Assembly: GCF_030704535.1 (NCBI RefSeq)
Contig: NC_081821.1
Coordinates: forward strand, 1,379,001 to 1,443,000
Direction: 5' to 3'
Source: Vitis vinifera
Lineage: Eukaryota; Streptophyta; Magnoliopsida; Vitales; Vitaceae
DNA: 64,000 nucleotides
Shown here: one piece after another, positions 36,001 through 47,700 of the stretch
Numbering within the stretch: the first letter of the stretch is position 1
How the letters are laid out: every line of letters starts with the position of its first letter
Notes under the pieces: model-generated
Told to the model about the DNA's origin: nothing
The model's input: the letters and a program-made list of their open reading frames with translations, nothing else
Databases searched by the model: none
Position numbers and translations under genes: made by a program

Positions 36001-38515
36001 GACAAGCACGTGACTTTAGGAAACTAATAAATATATGCTTCCATTCACTCTTACATGATAATTGGATAAGAGATATTCCTATCTACAGTTCATCTTAGTG
36101 TATGTTACATGGACTTGGGTTCATGTCTTGAGTGTGGACATGTCTCTAGGTGTTGGATTTGTCTAACCCTCGAATCTTAGGACACTGGTACGACAAAAGC
36201 ATCAAAGCACTTTTTTTTTGTCAAATTTATAGGGTGAAAAATGGAGATTCTATCTATGTGAGATTGCTAGTCATGGGGGTTTCACTCATTTTGAAATTTA
36301 ACTGTAAGTAAGAAACAGATTAAGGAAGTGAGAAACAGATTGAGAAGGCATACCAAGGATCTTTAGTGAACTAGGAATGTGTTCCCCGTTTCCCTTTGTC
36401 AGGGACTCCAAATTGTTTCATATCCAACAGTAGGTACCTCAGACTAGTGTCCCATATCCATCCCATGTCTCATTGTGTTTGACATGCGAGCTTCACTCAG
36501 TTGAAAGTGTTCATGTAGCATAGATCTTGGTGCAAGATATATGAATCTAACGCATCTACATCAAATGCAATTGGACATACAGTATCTCCAGACAATCGTA
36601 TGTGGACAATACGAAAAGACAAATGTTAAGGTTTTGTCATAATGACCTCTTTGATGATTACTCGGCAAGTATGTCCTACATCTTTATCTTGCTCTCCGAT
36701 TTTCTGAAAGAATTGATGGTTCTTGTATTTCTCTGCATGTATCCAAATAAAAGATTAAAACAAGGAATCTAGTGTGCAAGTGGTCACTTGCTGGAGTACA
36801 TTTTATCATCAATATGATTGTTAAGTCATGTTACAACTCAATCAAGATGCATTCAGTAAGCTTTTTTTGGGGTCAAGTTACCAGTCCAAAGGTGTGAATT
36901 TTCATCATTGGCATCTTACTTTTCAGCAGAGAGCACTGAATGTAAACACCCTTTTGGTTTCTTTAGGACAACTACACTCAGTATTGAAATATTGCAACTT
37001 TCCGCAGCTCCTTTTGAAGATACCTTTACAACAATTGGTGTAAAAAACTAGAAAGGACATCATCTGGTCACTATGTATCATAAACATTGCTTATTTGTGG
37101 ACTCTAGAGGAAAAACATTGTAGTTTTGCCAATTTGTAAAGGGTGGTTTTGACATCTTCTTGAAGCCATGACAGCATAGTTGGTGGCATTAGCAAGAACA
37201 TAAGTGGTTAGGAAGAAATAAAGGAAGTATTTGTTGGATCCTTAATTAGGTTTACCACCCCAGAAGATTCCTGCAATCAAATAATGGATTGGGCAATAAT
37301 AGTTTTCGTAATCAAGACATCTTTTTCTTCTCCATGCTTCCCTCACTGTTTGTATCTGTACTTATCAGGAGGGCCTAATTTTGAAACTTTATATTCATTT
37401 GCCCCCACTAGATTATGTCTTGACCTCATCAAAGAATCAAATCAGTGTATTATTGAAGCTACCCTTGAAAGATTACCTGTATTTGAGTAACGTGTGTGGA
37501 GGTCGCTGACAAATCAAGCAAATTCCATTCTTGCGACATCTTGAAAGGGGCACTATTCACTGCTCTGACTGATGCTTTTAGTAGAGTCATCCTATCTAAA
37601 AATGTTTCTTTTGTGTTGGATCCCAGACATGGATAGTGGGTGTTTGGTTTCTGATGAGCAAAAGTTAAGAAGTTGAATACAAGTGGATACAGCTATCTCG
37701 TCTTCTTGTTGGTGAACTGGTTGCTTTTTGTTCTGATTCATTTGCCTTTTCTATGGCATCAAGTTTCTGAACTTGACCCTGTTTCTGCAGGTTTGACTCA
37801 TTGAGGCGATGTTATGAGTGCGGAGCATCTACAGCAGATGAAAATAAAAACCCTCGGTAACTCTTCTTAAAATTGGATATTTGTGTCTTGTTTACTTCCT
37901 AACAATCTGAAGTTGAGAGGCCCCAAGAAAACTTAACAATACTATTTTGATCACCTGCTGGTTTTGTTCCAGCTAATTTCCCTGCTGTAGCACACAAAGG
38001 TTCTGAGTTGAAACCCCCAAGTTTGAGTTGTAGCCAGAGACTATGTTGATTCTGTATTCTGATTGGAATTGAAAGGCTATGCATGGCTGGCGGCCACCTT
38101 GCACAATTTTCCAGCCACCAAAAATTCTAGGAAATTGATAGGCTTCTAAATATAGATCTATGTATGTTTGTTTGTCAGTAGTTGATTCATGATCTTCAAT
38201 TAGGAGAATCATTTTTCAGAACTGGTTGATTTGGGGATCTTGCTTCAAGTCAACAGATAACATATGGGAGCTAGTCAACTTGGATTGCTTTTAATATTTC
38301 TTAAGAGTTCTTAGGAACCGATAAATTCCAAGTACCTGACATAAATGGATAATTGTTGTGATGGCATTTGATTGATAATAATCTACTCGGAGAATCTTTT
38401 CAGTGAACGGTTTGATTCTGGGCTCTCCGTGCTGAGTCAGCTAATCATGTACAGCAGTCAGGCAATTCAGTTGACTCGGGAGCTTCTGATTCCCTTCTGG
38501 GTCTACAAAATTTGA
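33013..38515 (+). CDS. Putative small three-exon gene of unknown function
   Basis: Candidate exons are 33013-33158, 37791-37856 and 38404-38515, giving 107 residues. Exon 1 opens MSFVLPPTPPLDFDRLSQFL and would be spliced at TG|GTTCTA, a weak donor, five codons short of a stop. Exon 2 follows TTTCTGCAG and ends at CG|GTAACT; it encodes SLRRCYECGASTADENKNP. Exon 3 follows ATCTTTTCAG and encodes RERFDSGLSVLSQLIMYSSQ through IPFWVYKI and stop. Exons 2 and 3 each have only one open frame, and all three join in phase. I do not recognise the family. Against it: a 4.6-kb intron, a weak first donor, and no check by transcript. A long non-coding transcript, or further unseen exons between 33159 and 37790, are alternatives. 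Confidence 0.4.
33159..37790 (+). other. Long putative intron, no coding exons seen
   Basis: 4.6 kb of moderately AT-rich, T-leaning plus-strand sequence with an oligo-T run at 34216-34237. ORFs on both strands are short and unlike known proteins. I saw no repeat proteins, RNA genes or transposase. Confidence 0.45.
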
Positions 38516-39127
38516 TCGAAAACAATGCTTGAAAGGAGAAAGGGAAACGGATTCCACTGCTGGAGACTCAGCAGTACCAAACTGTAATGAATGAAGACCT
38601 GGCTTTTGTGTCTTTCCCGTAAAGTATGTAAAACTGCTGTAACTTTAAGACCCCTAGATCGCAGAAATTAAGGTTGAATGAACAGAGGTTGATGGCTTTT
38701 GGGATGGATTCTTGTAGTGAATTTTGAAAAGGCCCGTGCTAACAGTCTGTATATTGAAATTTTTGCAGGACTGTTTGACAGAGATTCAGAGATATAATTG
38801 CTGAAGCTGGCTCCTAATTTCTGCCAAGGTGATAGTTGTTTTGTGGAATAATAGAAAGCTGCAGGCACCAGCTAATAGTAGTACAGACAAAGTCTCATTA
38901 TATGTTCTTCAGTTTTATTCGAAAATGAATTATTAGTTCATCCTCTCAACCCATAAATCATGCACTGGAAAAAACCGGGGCATCGCCACTTTATTGTGTC
39001 GTTTGTCTTTTCTTTTTCCTTTTGTTGAAATTGCAGGAATCCAATACTCAACCAGCAAACTCATCAACAAGTTGGATTCTGGAACCAAGTTCTGTTGAAG
39101 GGCCTTGTTGTTCACTTCTACTGAGCA
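38516..39127. other. Convergent 3' region
   Basis: About 600 bp between the putative small gene (+) and the SGR5-like gene (-). No feature was recognised beyond probable 3' UTR sequence. Confidence 0.4.
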
Positions 39128-39637
39128 TTAAGGCCGGAACCTTTGGCGGCAGGCCTGGCAGGTGATCTCCATGCACGTAGAATCTATCCGCCGCATCGCC
39201 TTCTCCTTCATTTTCTCGGCCTTCTCCACCTCCTCATGAGCTCTCTCCCACATGTGCCTCGCCCGGGCAAATTCAGACTGTGCTAACTCCATCTCCCGCC
39301 TGGTAAGCTCCCTCACACGCTCAGCATAGGCCTTCTCCATTGCTGCTAACCGAATTTGCTCTGCAGCCTGCCACTTCAACGCGTCGACACAGCTCGCCTC
39401 CTGCTTGACATCCCCATACTCACAAATCTGCCCTGCCAGGACATACTCCGGTGGGGGACGGATAGGCCTCAGACTGATGGACAACTGCAGGTCAAGTCCA
39501 GGCCCTTCAAAGGGATCGCCACCGATCCCCCGATACCTCAACGATGAATCGGATGGCCTGCCGGACATCCGGGAGGAAGAAGCCATGGAGTGTGGACTGG
39601 GCAGCAGCTGCAGCTCCTTCTGATCATCCTCCTCCAT
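39128..39637 (-). CDS. Fingerless SHOOT GRAVITROPISM 5 / IDD15-16 C-terminal-like protein
   Basis: Single-exon, 169-residue protein (ATG at 39637). It matches only the C-terminal part of the IDD14/15/16 (SGR5) transcription factors: ELQLLPSPHS near residue 9, an EAR-like LDLQLSISL near residue 49, then a long charged helix (EQIRLAAMEKAYAERVREL, RREMELAQSEFARARHMW, EEVEKAEKMKEKAMRRIDST) and the terminal CMEITCQACRQRF motif. The four C2H2/C2HC fingers of IDD proteins are absent, and no finger exon was seen upstream. It could act as a partner or competitor of full-length IDDs through the coiled-coil, or as a co-repressor adaptor through LxLxL; that is inference. The frame is intact and codon use is gene-like, so it looks functional rather than a remnant. 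Confidence 0.85.
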   Translation of the reverse strand: MEEDDQKELQLLPSPHSMASSSRMSGRPSDSSLRYRGIGGDPFEGPGLDLQLSISLRPIRPPPEYVLAGQICEYGDVKQEASCVDALKWQAAEQIRLAAMEKAYAERVRELTRREMELAQSEFARARHMWERAHEEVEKAEKMKEKAMRRIDSTCMEITCQACRQRFRP

Positions 39638-39744
39638 TCAGGGCTGATGAGTGGTAGTACTACAAACAAGGTGGTGAGGGCACTGCTGCCTGCCTATATA
39701 TAAAAACAACCCTGACATCCCCATTTACCAAACTACCCATTTTT

Positions 39745-40050
39745 TTCTCGAAATTGGTCAAATTACCAAAATAACCTTATCTTCTCCCTTCCAATCTAGG
39801 TAAATTCCACTACAGGGAAACTACCCATTTTTTGCAAAAATCATAAAATTACCAAAACATTCTCACCCCCTCCCGCCCCATGACTCCAAGCCCACATGGG
39901 CATTTCAATCAAGCGGGCAAATTCCTCTAGGTGAACCACCAATTTTCCAGCAAAAATACAAAATTACCAAAATACCCATGACATCTGCGACCCCTTGAAC
40001 CCGAACCCCACATGGGTATTTCAGTCAAAGTGGGCAAATTCCGTTATAGT
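39745..40050. repeat. Degenerate tandem repeat upstream of the SGR5-like gene
   Basis: Three units with a period near 116 bp start about 39745, 39845 and 39961. Shared parts are AAATTACCAAAA, a C-rich middle, CCCACATGGG.ATTTCA.TCAA and GGGCAAATTCC. The last two units are the closest. They lie 100-410 bp upstream of the ATG, so they could act in the promoter; that is inference. Confidence 0.65.
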
Positions 40051-40660
40051 GGAGCCAGGTATGGAAGTATAACGGATAGAGTTATTTGGGAATGAAGAGG
40101 TCTTTTTTGGGTGTTGTGATGTGAATGAAGTGATTATTTTAACAAAGGACTTTTTCTTTTTATGAAGATGAGGGGGAGGATGGTGTGTGTTTGTGTAATA
40201 ATTACACTCGCACGTGCGGAGGAGGGGGACTGTTTGGTTCAGGGGACCCTCTTTTTTTGAAGAGTGATTCACTTTATGGTAGGCCTAGTTTGTCGGCCCC
40301 AAGTCCAAAAAGCACTCCTCTTTCTATCTCAGCCCACGCTCTTGGGGCAGATTGGCACGTGGGAGAGGTACACTAGTGAGGGTGACCATAATTTTAATGG
40401 GGGGAGGGGGTTACTTCTTTCTCTTTGGGTGGGCCCTTGTCAAACCACCTTTCTTCATTTAACATCATGTGGGTGTGGTGCTCTCATCTTCTTACTTCAC
40501 AGGTTCTGGATTGGGGTTTGGCTCTCTCAATAATGTACATTGTGCATATCACACCATTTTGGGGTCACATTTGGACTGGGATTTGATGGATTGTTAAGAA
40601 AATTTTGGCTTTGATTTGATGGGTATTGGTCATTTCATGATTTATTCAATGATGTGAGGT

Positions 40661-40694
40661 TTATTATTTATTTATTTATTTATTTATTTATTAT
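40661..40694. repeat. (TTTA)n microsatellite
   Basis: About eight TTTA units in the spacer upstream of the SGR5-like gene. Confidence 0.9.
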
Positions 40695-41196
40695 ATTGGA
40701 CGAGATGCCCCTTGAGTAAATAAGAAGTTGTTTGGATTGATTTTTCATTTTTAAGAGCTTCCCTCACTGTTTGAATAATTTTGTTAAAATAATTTATGGT
40801 TTGAAAGAAAGTCACATTACATTTGATTTATGAAAATTTTGAAGGAAAATATGTGGAAAAAATAGAAATAAATAAATAATGTATTTATAATTAATAATTT
40901 TTTTTTATATTTTATTTATTTAATATAAAGATTAAATCATTTTAAAATATCTAATGTTTTAATTAATTTTGTTTTGTGTTTTCAATAATAAATGAGACAT
41001 AAATTTATTTTATTTTTTAACTTTTTTTTTTTCCTATTCTTAACACTTTCTAAAATCAAATATAATACAAGGAAATACTTTTTTTTGCAACCTTTATTTT
41101 TCATTTTGCATGAAATTTGAGGTTTAGTATGGTTGTGGTGGGTTTTCAATTTTTTCTTTAAACAAATAGAATCTCATAAAAACATGTAAACATGAT

Positions 41197-41236
41197 GTTG
41201 AGATGGCCGAGTTGGTCTAAGGCGCCAGATTAAGGT

Positions 41237-41269
<33 letters not shown>

Positions 41270-41277
41270 TCTCAACA
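41197..41277 (+). tRNA. tRNA-Leu (anticodon AAG)
   Basis: 81-nt gene. The acceptor stem GTTGAGA pairs with TCTCAAC (41270-41276), with discriminator A. The D-arm carries TGGCCGAGTTGGTCTAAGG (A box). The anticodon arm CCAGA-TTAAGGT-TCTGG places AAG at positions 34-36. A short extra arm (TCCGAAAGGGC region) marks it as class II, and the T-arm is GTGGGTTCAAATCCCAC (B box). No intron. Cytosolic decoding of CUU/CUC Leu codons follows from the anticodon. Confidence 0.97.
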
Positions 41278-41280
41278 TAC

Positions 41281-41299
41281 AAATTTTTTTTTTTTTTCC
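41281..41299 (+). terminator. Pol III oligo-T terminator of the tRNA gene
   Basis: A run of about 15 T residues begins a few bases after the tRNA 3' end, the usual Pol III stop signal. Confidence 0.85.
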
Positions 41300-44200
41300 T
41301 TATGTAATACTCATTAATATATAGTTTTTTTAATTTTTTTTTATACACAAATTTTTGGATTTGAAATTTTGATTGGTACAATGATGTATAGATGTCCCAT
41401 TTTCAATTAAAAAAAAAATTGAAAGATGTGGTAGCATAAGGTGATGATGAGATTATGTTACCAAGAAGGAAATAAAATGTAAAAAGAAAACGATAAACAG
41501 GGCAATGAGGAGGAGAGGGGGGAGACAGGGGAGACCCACAAGCACAGTGGGAAGAGGCCAAAGAGTAAGTTGTTGGTATCTATTTGTCAATAAGATGCTG
41601 CCATAAAAATCATGGGGGGAGGGGGGAAAGGTTGCCTTTAAGCATGTGAGAGGTTGGGAGAGGGAGGATTTGGGTGAATGAGAGTGGGTGTGCGTCCTAA
41701 ATCTACCAGCCAGCTTTAATCTTATGCTGCTGCTCCTCCTCCTCCTCCCTCATTCATAGGGGGGGTGATGGGGGTCGCTTTTGGACAATGATTTATTTAT
41801 CATGGCCTCCAACTAAGCCTTCCCCTCCCTCTCTTCTCTTTTGGGTCCCTACGTGTGATCCCAAAAGCACATTCCACCTATGGAGATTTGAGTCAAGGAT
41901 GGGGACTTGTGTGTTTTTTGATTCATTTGTATTGCTCCTTTGGGAATATGGGTTATGGGGATTGATTTGGAAATGGTTCTCCTCTTTGGAGACCCTCCTT
42001 GGAAACAAAATTTCTAATTGAGGACATGTTTGTTAAACTTTTGAAATAAATTAGGTTTTTTTTTCTATAATTTGTGAAGAAAAGATAGTACTTTTTACGA
42101 TAAATTTCATGTTTTTTCAATCACTTTTTACAAAGCATTTTTAGTAATGATTGAAACACGGAGAAATGCTTAGTAAATCATTATGTTATATGCAAATATT
42201 TAGCACTTTCATGGACGATAAATTATTCCGCATAATAACAATACTTAAAAACAATATGAAGTTTAATATGTTCTAGTAAAAAATGATTATATTTATGTTG
42301 TAATTGTATCGGTCCATATAATCTGTTTAATAAATGGGTCATGTTTGGATTGAACTCCTCAATCCCCTTGGCTTGTTTACATATTCATGTTAAATTTACC
42401 CATTTATTTAATCGTACAAAAAATGATTCATTTATGATTTTACATATACAAATTTATTAATTTTATATATTTTAAAATTATGCAAATTTAAAATATTTTT
42501 CTAAATATAAATATCATATGCTTAAATAAATTAAATAACTAACTTTTTAAAAAAAAAAATTATTAAATATTTAAAATATTTTATACTTAAAACATATTTA
42601 ACAAGTGTAAAATTAAACTTTAAATTTATATTCATATTATAAACATATTATAATTAAACTTTGTATAATTAAATTAATTTAAATTTTGAAAACTTAAAAG
42701 TTAAAAATTAAGCTAACTAACAAATATTTTAAAATGATATATTTATAAATTACATTTTTAAATGGATTAAATGAGTTAAAATTATGTTAACAATTTAATG
42801 GTCAATTTAACTTATTTATTAAAGGGAAGTGAGTTGTAAAAAATGATTGATTATGTTAGAAATCCAATTATATTCACTCTCCTTGAGTTTTTAATCGAAT
42901 GAGGATTTCACTATGACTAAAACTTGAAGGCTAAAGTCTTTAGCTTTCTTATCTTGAATTACTAGGTTTTAATGAACCTTCACAATTGCTTTGAGTGTAC
43001 AATTAACTTAAAGTTTTTTTCCCTCCAAACGAATAAGTATGGAATAAATTCAATCCTTCCAATCATAAAATAAATTTGGCTCACAATACAAGAAAAATTT
43101 AGATAGATTTGAAAGGTGTGCTAGATGAAGCTGCAATTTGAAAACTGAAGTATGTAAAAAAAGAGACTTGGATGTGAGAAAATAAAAAAAACTTCAATTG
43201 AATGCAATTGTTCTCTTGTACACAAATATAGTATGACTTTTCGATTTATAGAAAACAAACTCGGATACCTAGAAACATAAAGGGTACTCTCGATCAATTG
43301 AGTTTCAGTTTGACAAGTTAACTAACTATTGGGGCATTTAATATTTTGCGAGTGGCCATTGTGATTTTTAAGGTTTTGAACGTGAGAAAATAAAGAATTT
43401 TATTGAATGTAATTATTTTCTTTTACATAAATGTAGTAGGACTTTTCAATTTATAAAAAATAAATTCAAACACCAAAAAACATAAAGAATATCCTCGATT
43501 GGTTAAGCTCCAATTTGATAGGTAAACTAATTATTGGGGCATGTAATATTTTACAAGTGACCATTGGGGTTTTTAAAGCTTAACCAACACTCAACTATGT
43601 GTCAATCGAGTATACACATGCTACTATTGGAAGAGAGATAAATTTTTTGTGCATCATCAATTAGTTAAGCTAGTTCTTTAATTAGTTCAATTGGTTAAGC
43701 TCCCCCTCGCCAATTATCCTTAAAACTACAAAAGAACTTTCAATTTGAGGTTTAAACCTTCCAATAATATGTGTACCTCTCCTTAAAACTTTTTTAAGTA
43801 AAATTTGAAAAAAAAAATATATAGGTTAAGGTTTTGAATTGAAACACAAATTTATCCAAAACTATGATAGAAACAACATATTTAGGCTAAAATAATGATG
43901 AAATTTGTTTTTAAAGCGCATGGGAAAAGATTTAGTCCTAAGTGTATCAATAAATACCATTTTATACTTTTTCTTAGAAAAACTTGAAGACTTCACAAGA
44001 TCCAAATTTTCATATCATTGATTTTCTTTAATGGTTGCTGAAATTCTCCTAAATTTTTTTTAAACCTTAAAACTTTACTTGATTCAAATTATTAATTTAC
44101 TTAATCATGTTTGTAATAATCAAAATTTAATTAAGAGAACTTGGGTTAACACAAACCATTTTGTGTTATTCATATAATAAAACGTGTCATACTTCTGTCA

Positions 44201-44705
44201 CTATTATTAAACCGACCATATTTGGGTTGAGTAAAATTTCACTATTTTTTTTACCTTATATCATTATAACCTAACATCACATAAACAATTGCAACTCCTA
44301 AATAAAACTATTTTTCTTATTTAAAAATTTAAATATAAATTTGCTTTTGAAGACAATTGATTTTTAAAAAACTATAATATATATATAAGTGTGTACCTTT
44401 CTAGTTAAGCTCTTTTCAAAATTTATTGACATTCATTCCTTACCATTTCTCCATATTAATCCTAAATGCATGATTGAGCAAATTGATGAATGATTTTTCT
44501 TCTTCCTTTTTTTTTTTTTTTTTTTCCTAAATCTAAAAAAAAGAATAGCTTTAACTTCACTTTTTTCCTTTTCTTGAGAAAAGGATGGGTGAAGCTTTTT
44601 CCCGCTACTTTTTTTGTTTTTGGCGGTCCTCAACTGCAGAGCTCAACAATGCAGATTTTGACTTAACATAGCAAAACTCGGCGCTGATTCATCCGAAACT
44701 CGGCG
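41300..44705. other. AT-rich spacer between the tRNA and the dCMP deaminase gene
   Basis: 3.4 kb. It contains G-rich purine sequence near 41505-41660, very AT-rich sequence near 42030-42840, and a direct tandem duplication (43173-43578). The last 250 bp is the deaminase promoter and leader. No coding gene was seen. Confidence 0.5.
43173..43578. repeat. Diverged tandem duplication, period 209 bp
   Basis: Unit 1 (43173-43381) and unit 2 (43382 to about 43578) share GTGAGAAAATAAA, GAATG.AATT.TTTTCTT, ACTTTTC.ATTTATA, AACATAAAG, CTCGAT, ACTAA.TATTGGGGCAT and GTGACCATTG-type blocks in the same order. Many substitutions show it is old. It is non-coding. Confidence 0.75.
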
Positions 44706-47700
44706 ATGAATTCGCGAGAAGTCGCACTGGTCTCCGCAGCCACCATTTTCGGAGCCCTGGCCTCCACACTCGCGATTCGCTTCTTCTTCACCAACCCCAA
44801 AAACTACTTCTCTGGAAAGCACTCTTCTCAAAATGGTCAAAACGGCGTCGTTTCCACCAAGACCGCTCATTCTCAGAGCCCTTTCGACCCCTCAAAACGA
44901 AGAGGGTCAGATTGCTCAGTTTGATATTTGGTTTTAGGTTTTATTTTTTTATTTTTTACTTTCACCCTTTCCGCATTTGTGATTTTTTGTGTTGAATTTG
45001 AATTTTCAGGTACTTGTCTTGGGATGATTATTTCATGGCAATTGCGTTTCTTTCAGCTGAAAGATCTAAGGATCCTAACAGGCAGGTCATAATTGTGTGC
45101 CCTTATGCTTGATTTGCATTTAAAAATTTGAGCAAAAATCGAATAAAATTTTCTTTCCAAAACAATGAAAGTAATTCCCAAATGCCCACCAAGCAACGTC
45201 TTCCTGAGTTTGATGAAACGGATTTTTACAAGGGTTTTAGTGCAGGTGGTTTCTGTGTTTGTTGGTTGAGATTTGAGTTTTTTCCCTTTTTTTGTGGGGT
45301 TGTTTTTCAGGTTGGTGCATGGCTGCCCTAATGCGTGGTTGGCATTTCGAAAATTGAGCAAAAATCAAACTTTCAAAAGCAATGAGTCATTAACAATTGC
45401 CTACCATCAATGTCTCTCTGGCTTTGATAGTATCATTAATTAAATGCTTAATTGTCCTAAATAATTTCCTTTTTTTTTTTTTTTGTGGGTTTCACTGCAG
45501 GTGGTTTCTCGGTTTGTTCACTGATGTTGATTTTCTTTTTGGGTATCTTGTAGGTTGGTGCATGCTTGGTGAGTCAAAATGGGGTGATTCTTGGTAAGAT
45601 CATTTGGTGCAGATGGGAATATGCTGTGGTTATTGGGAAAATTTTATTCATCTTGTCCCTTACATTTGCTTTAGAATAGTCAAGATGAATAAAAAAGGGC
45701 AAAAGCAATATAAAGTATGCATTAGAAGTTGATTTAGAGCGCAGTATAAACTTTAAACCAAAATATGAGTGGCAAATCAAGATTCATTTGGACAAATCCT
45801 ATATTTGGGGTCAAGCAACTATTTATAGTTACTACTTCCGAGATCTCCTTATAAGGCTTGTTGGAAAACCCATTGTTAGATCTGATTAATCGCTCTTTAT
45901 TGTTCAAGATGAATGGTTTCATTTTTGTAATCTTATAATTGTTCCAAAGTCTTCTGAGTTGCAATAATCAAATTCAAATTTTCTTGCTTCAGTATAGTTT
46001 AAAAGACCCCTTTGATTGATGATCTCATAAATATCCATAGGTGAATTTCATTTCTTGATCTCATTTTTATGAAATCCACCATCCTCTGACTGTGAAAATA
46101 TGCAGAGCTCGGCAAATAATAATTAGGACAAGGTATGACAGTTGTGGAATAGCTGTTCTCTATGGGGGTGAATCTTGAAGGATTTTGTCATAATCTTCTC
46201 ATCTGAGATAGCTAATCTCTTTCTTCATTTTCTTCGTTTAATGCTGTTATATCTTATCTCCTTCAATGTCATTGAAAGAAATTGACTTTTAGGATGTAGG
46301 AACCTCTTCTATTTTCACCCTTTTCTTTTCATTTCCAGTACAAATCAATTCAACCATAGATTTGGTATGAAAAGAAAGTCTAGAACTCTTTGGGGAACTT
46401 CAGATAACATATCAATTGGCTGTAAATTTCTGATCATAGTTACTGAGCATCATTCAGATTGTAATGTGCTTTGAGTTTGATCGCCGTTATGATAGTTCTT
46501 ACACCATCATTCGGATTCTCTTCTTGGTCAGGCATTGGCTATAATGGGTTCCCAAGAGGCTGTTCAGATGACAAGCTCCCTTGGGCAAAGGTTGGTAGTT
46601 AAAGATCTAATAAGTTCCTAATATTATGAAGGAGTGACTAGTAGTAATCCTGTGCTCGTATATTTCAGAAATCCAAAACTGGGGATCCTTTGGAGACGAA
46701 GTATCCGTAAGTGTTGTGCTTTTATAAACTTCATTCTATATTTGAAGCTCCTTTGATCTAATAATCGGCTTATAACAATTATCATTTGTAATTTATGTAT
46801 AATTTCATATGTTATGCTCTGTTTCATCTCCAATTGCCTATTGCAGTTATGTTTGTCATGCTGAAGTCAACGCCATCCTAAACACAAACCATGCATCTGC
46901 TGCTGGACAGGTTATGTTATTTCTTTTATCTTCTTTCTGCAAACTTGATTTTACTTGATCTCTCACTTTTTCACACATACCCTGCATGCAAACCTTATGA
47001 TTTTTCATTGTACTAGCATTAGATGTAAAAGAGAATCCAAGCTCAGTAGAATCATCAACAATGTTTGCTGATTTTTCTGAGTTTTTATTTGAAGAGAACC
47101 TTGGGTGATTACTGGTACTAAAAGAATGTTTCTCTTATGTTTGATCTTTGCAGAGGCTTTATGTGACCATGTTTCCTTGCAACGAATGTGCCAAGATAAT
47201 CATTCAGGTTATCCAACTGTCTTCTCTGTAGTATATGCGACAGTATGATTATCTTTGATGCAGTAACTGCCCTTTGGAAATGCCATATACCTCATAGTAT
47301 CAAACCCATTCACTGACTGAGGCAAAGGTTTTGTTTGGAAATTGTTGTTGAAAACAGTTTCCTTTAGAACAAAAAACAATTTTTCAAAAGACTTGTTTGA
47401 CAATTTTGACTGAAAACATTTTTTTTTTGAGAATTTCTTTTGAAAACAAGTTTATTTTTAAGCACAAATTTGTGCTCTTTTTAGGTGCTTATAAATTGTT
47501 TTAAGAAACAATTGCAAATATGGAAAACACTTTGTAAACTTTTACATGCCCTAGAATGGTAGAATCCACTTGGCTTAGGTTCAACAGCATACTCTGCTAC
47601 TGTGTGAAAGTACCTAACCGATGCTCTTGGCCTTCTATATTGTAGAGTTTCCTTATATTTTAAAGTACCACTCCCACCATCATTTGGAGATGACAAATTG

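Larger units (their letters stand above)
39638..41196. other. SGR5-like promoter region and spacer to the tRNA
   Basis: 1.6 kb. The first 400 bp hold degenerate tandem units (39745-40050). Then follow a (TTTA)n tract (40661-40694) and AT-rich sequence near 40790-41075 that resembles the family 1 MITE-like elements in inverted orientation (for example TAATATAAAGATTAAAT). No coding gene was seen. Confidence 0.5.
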
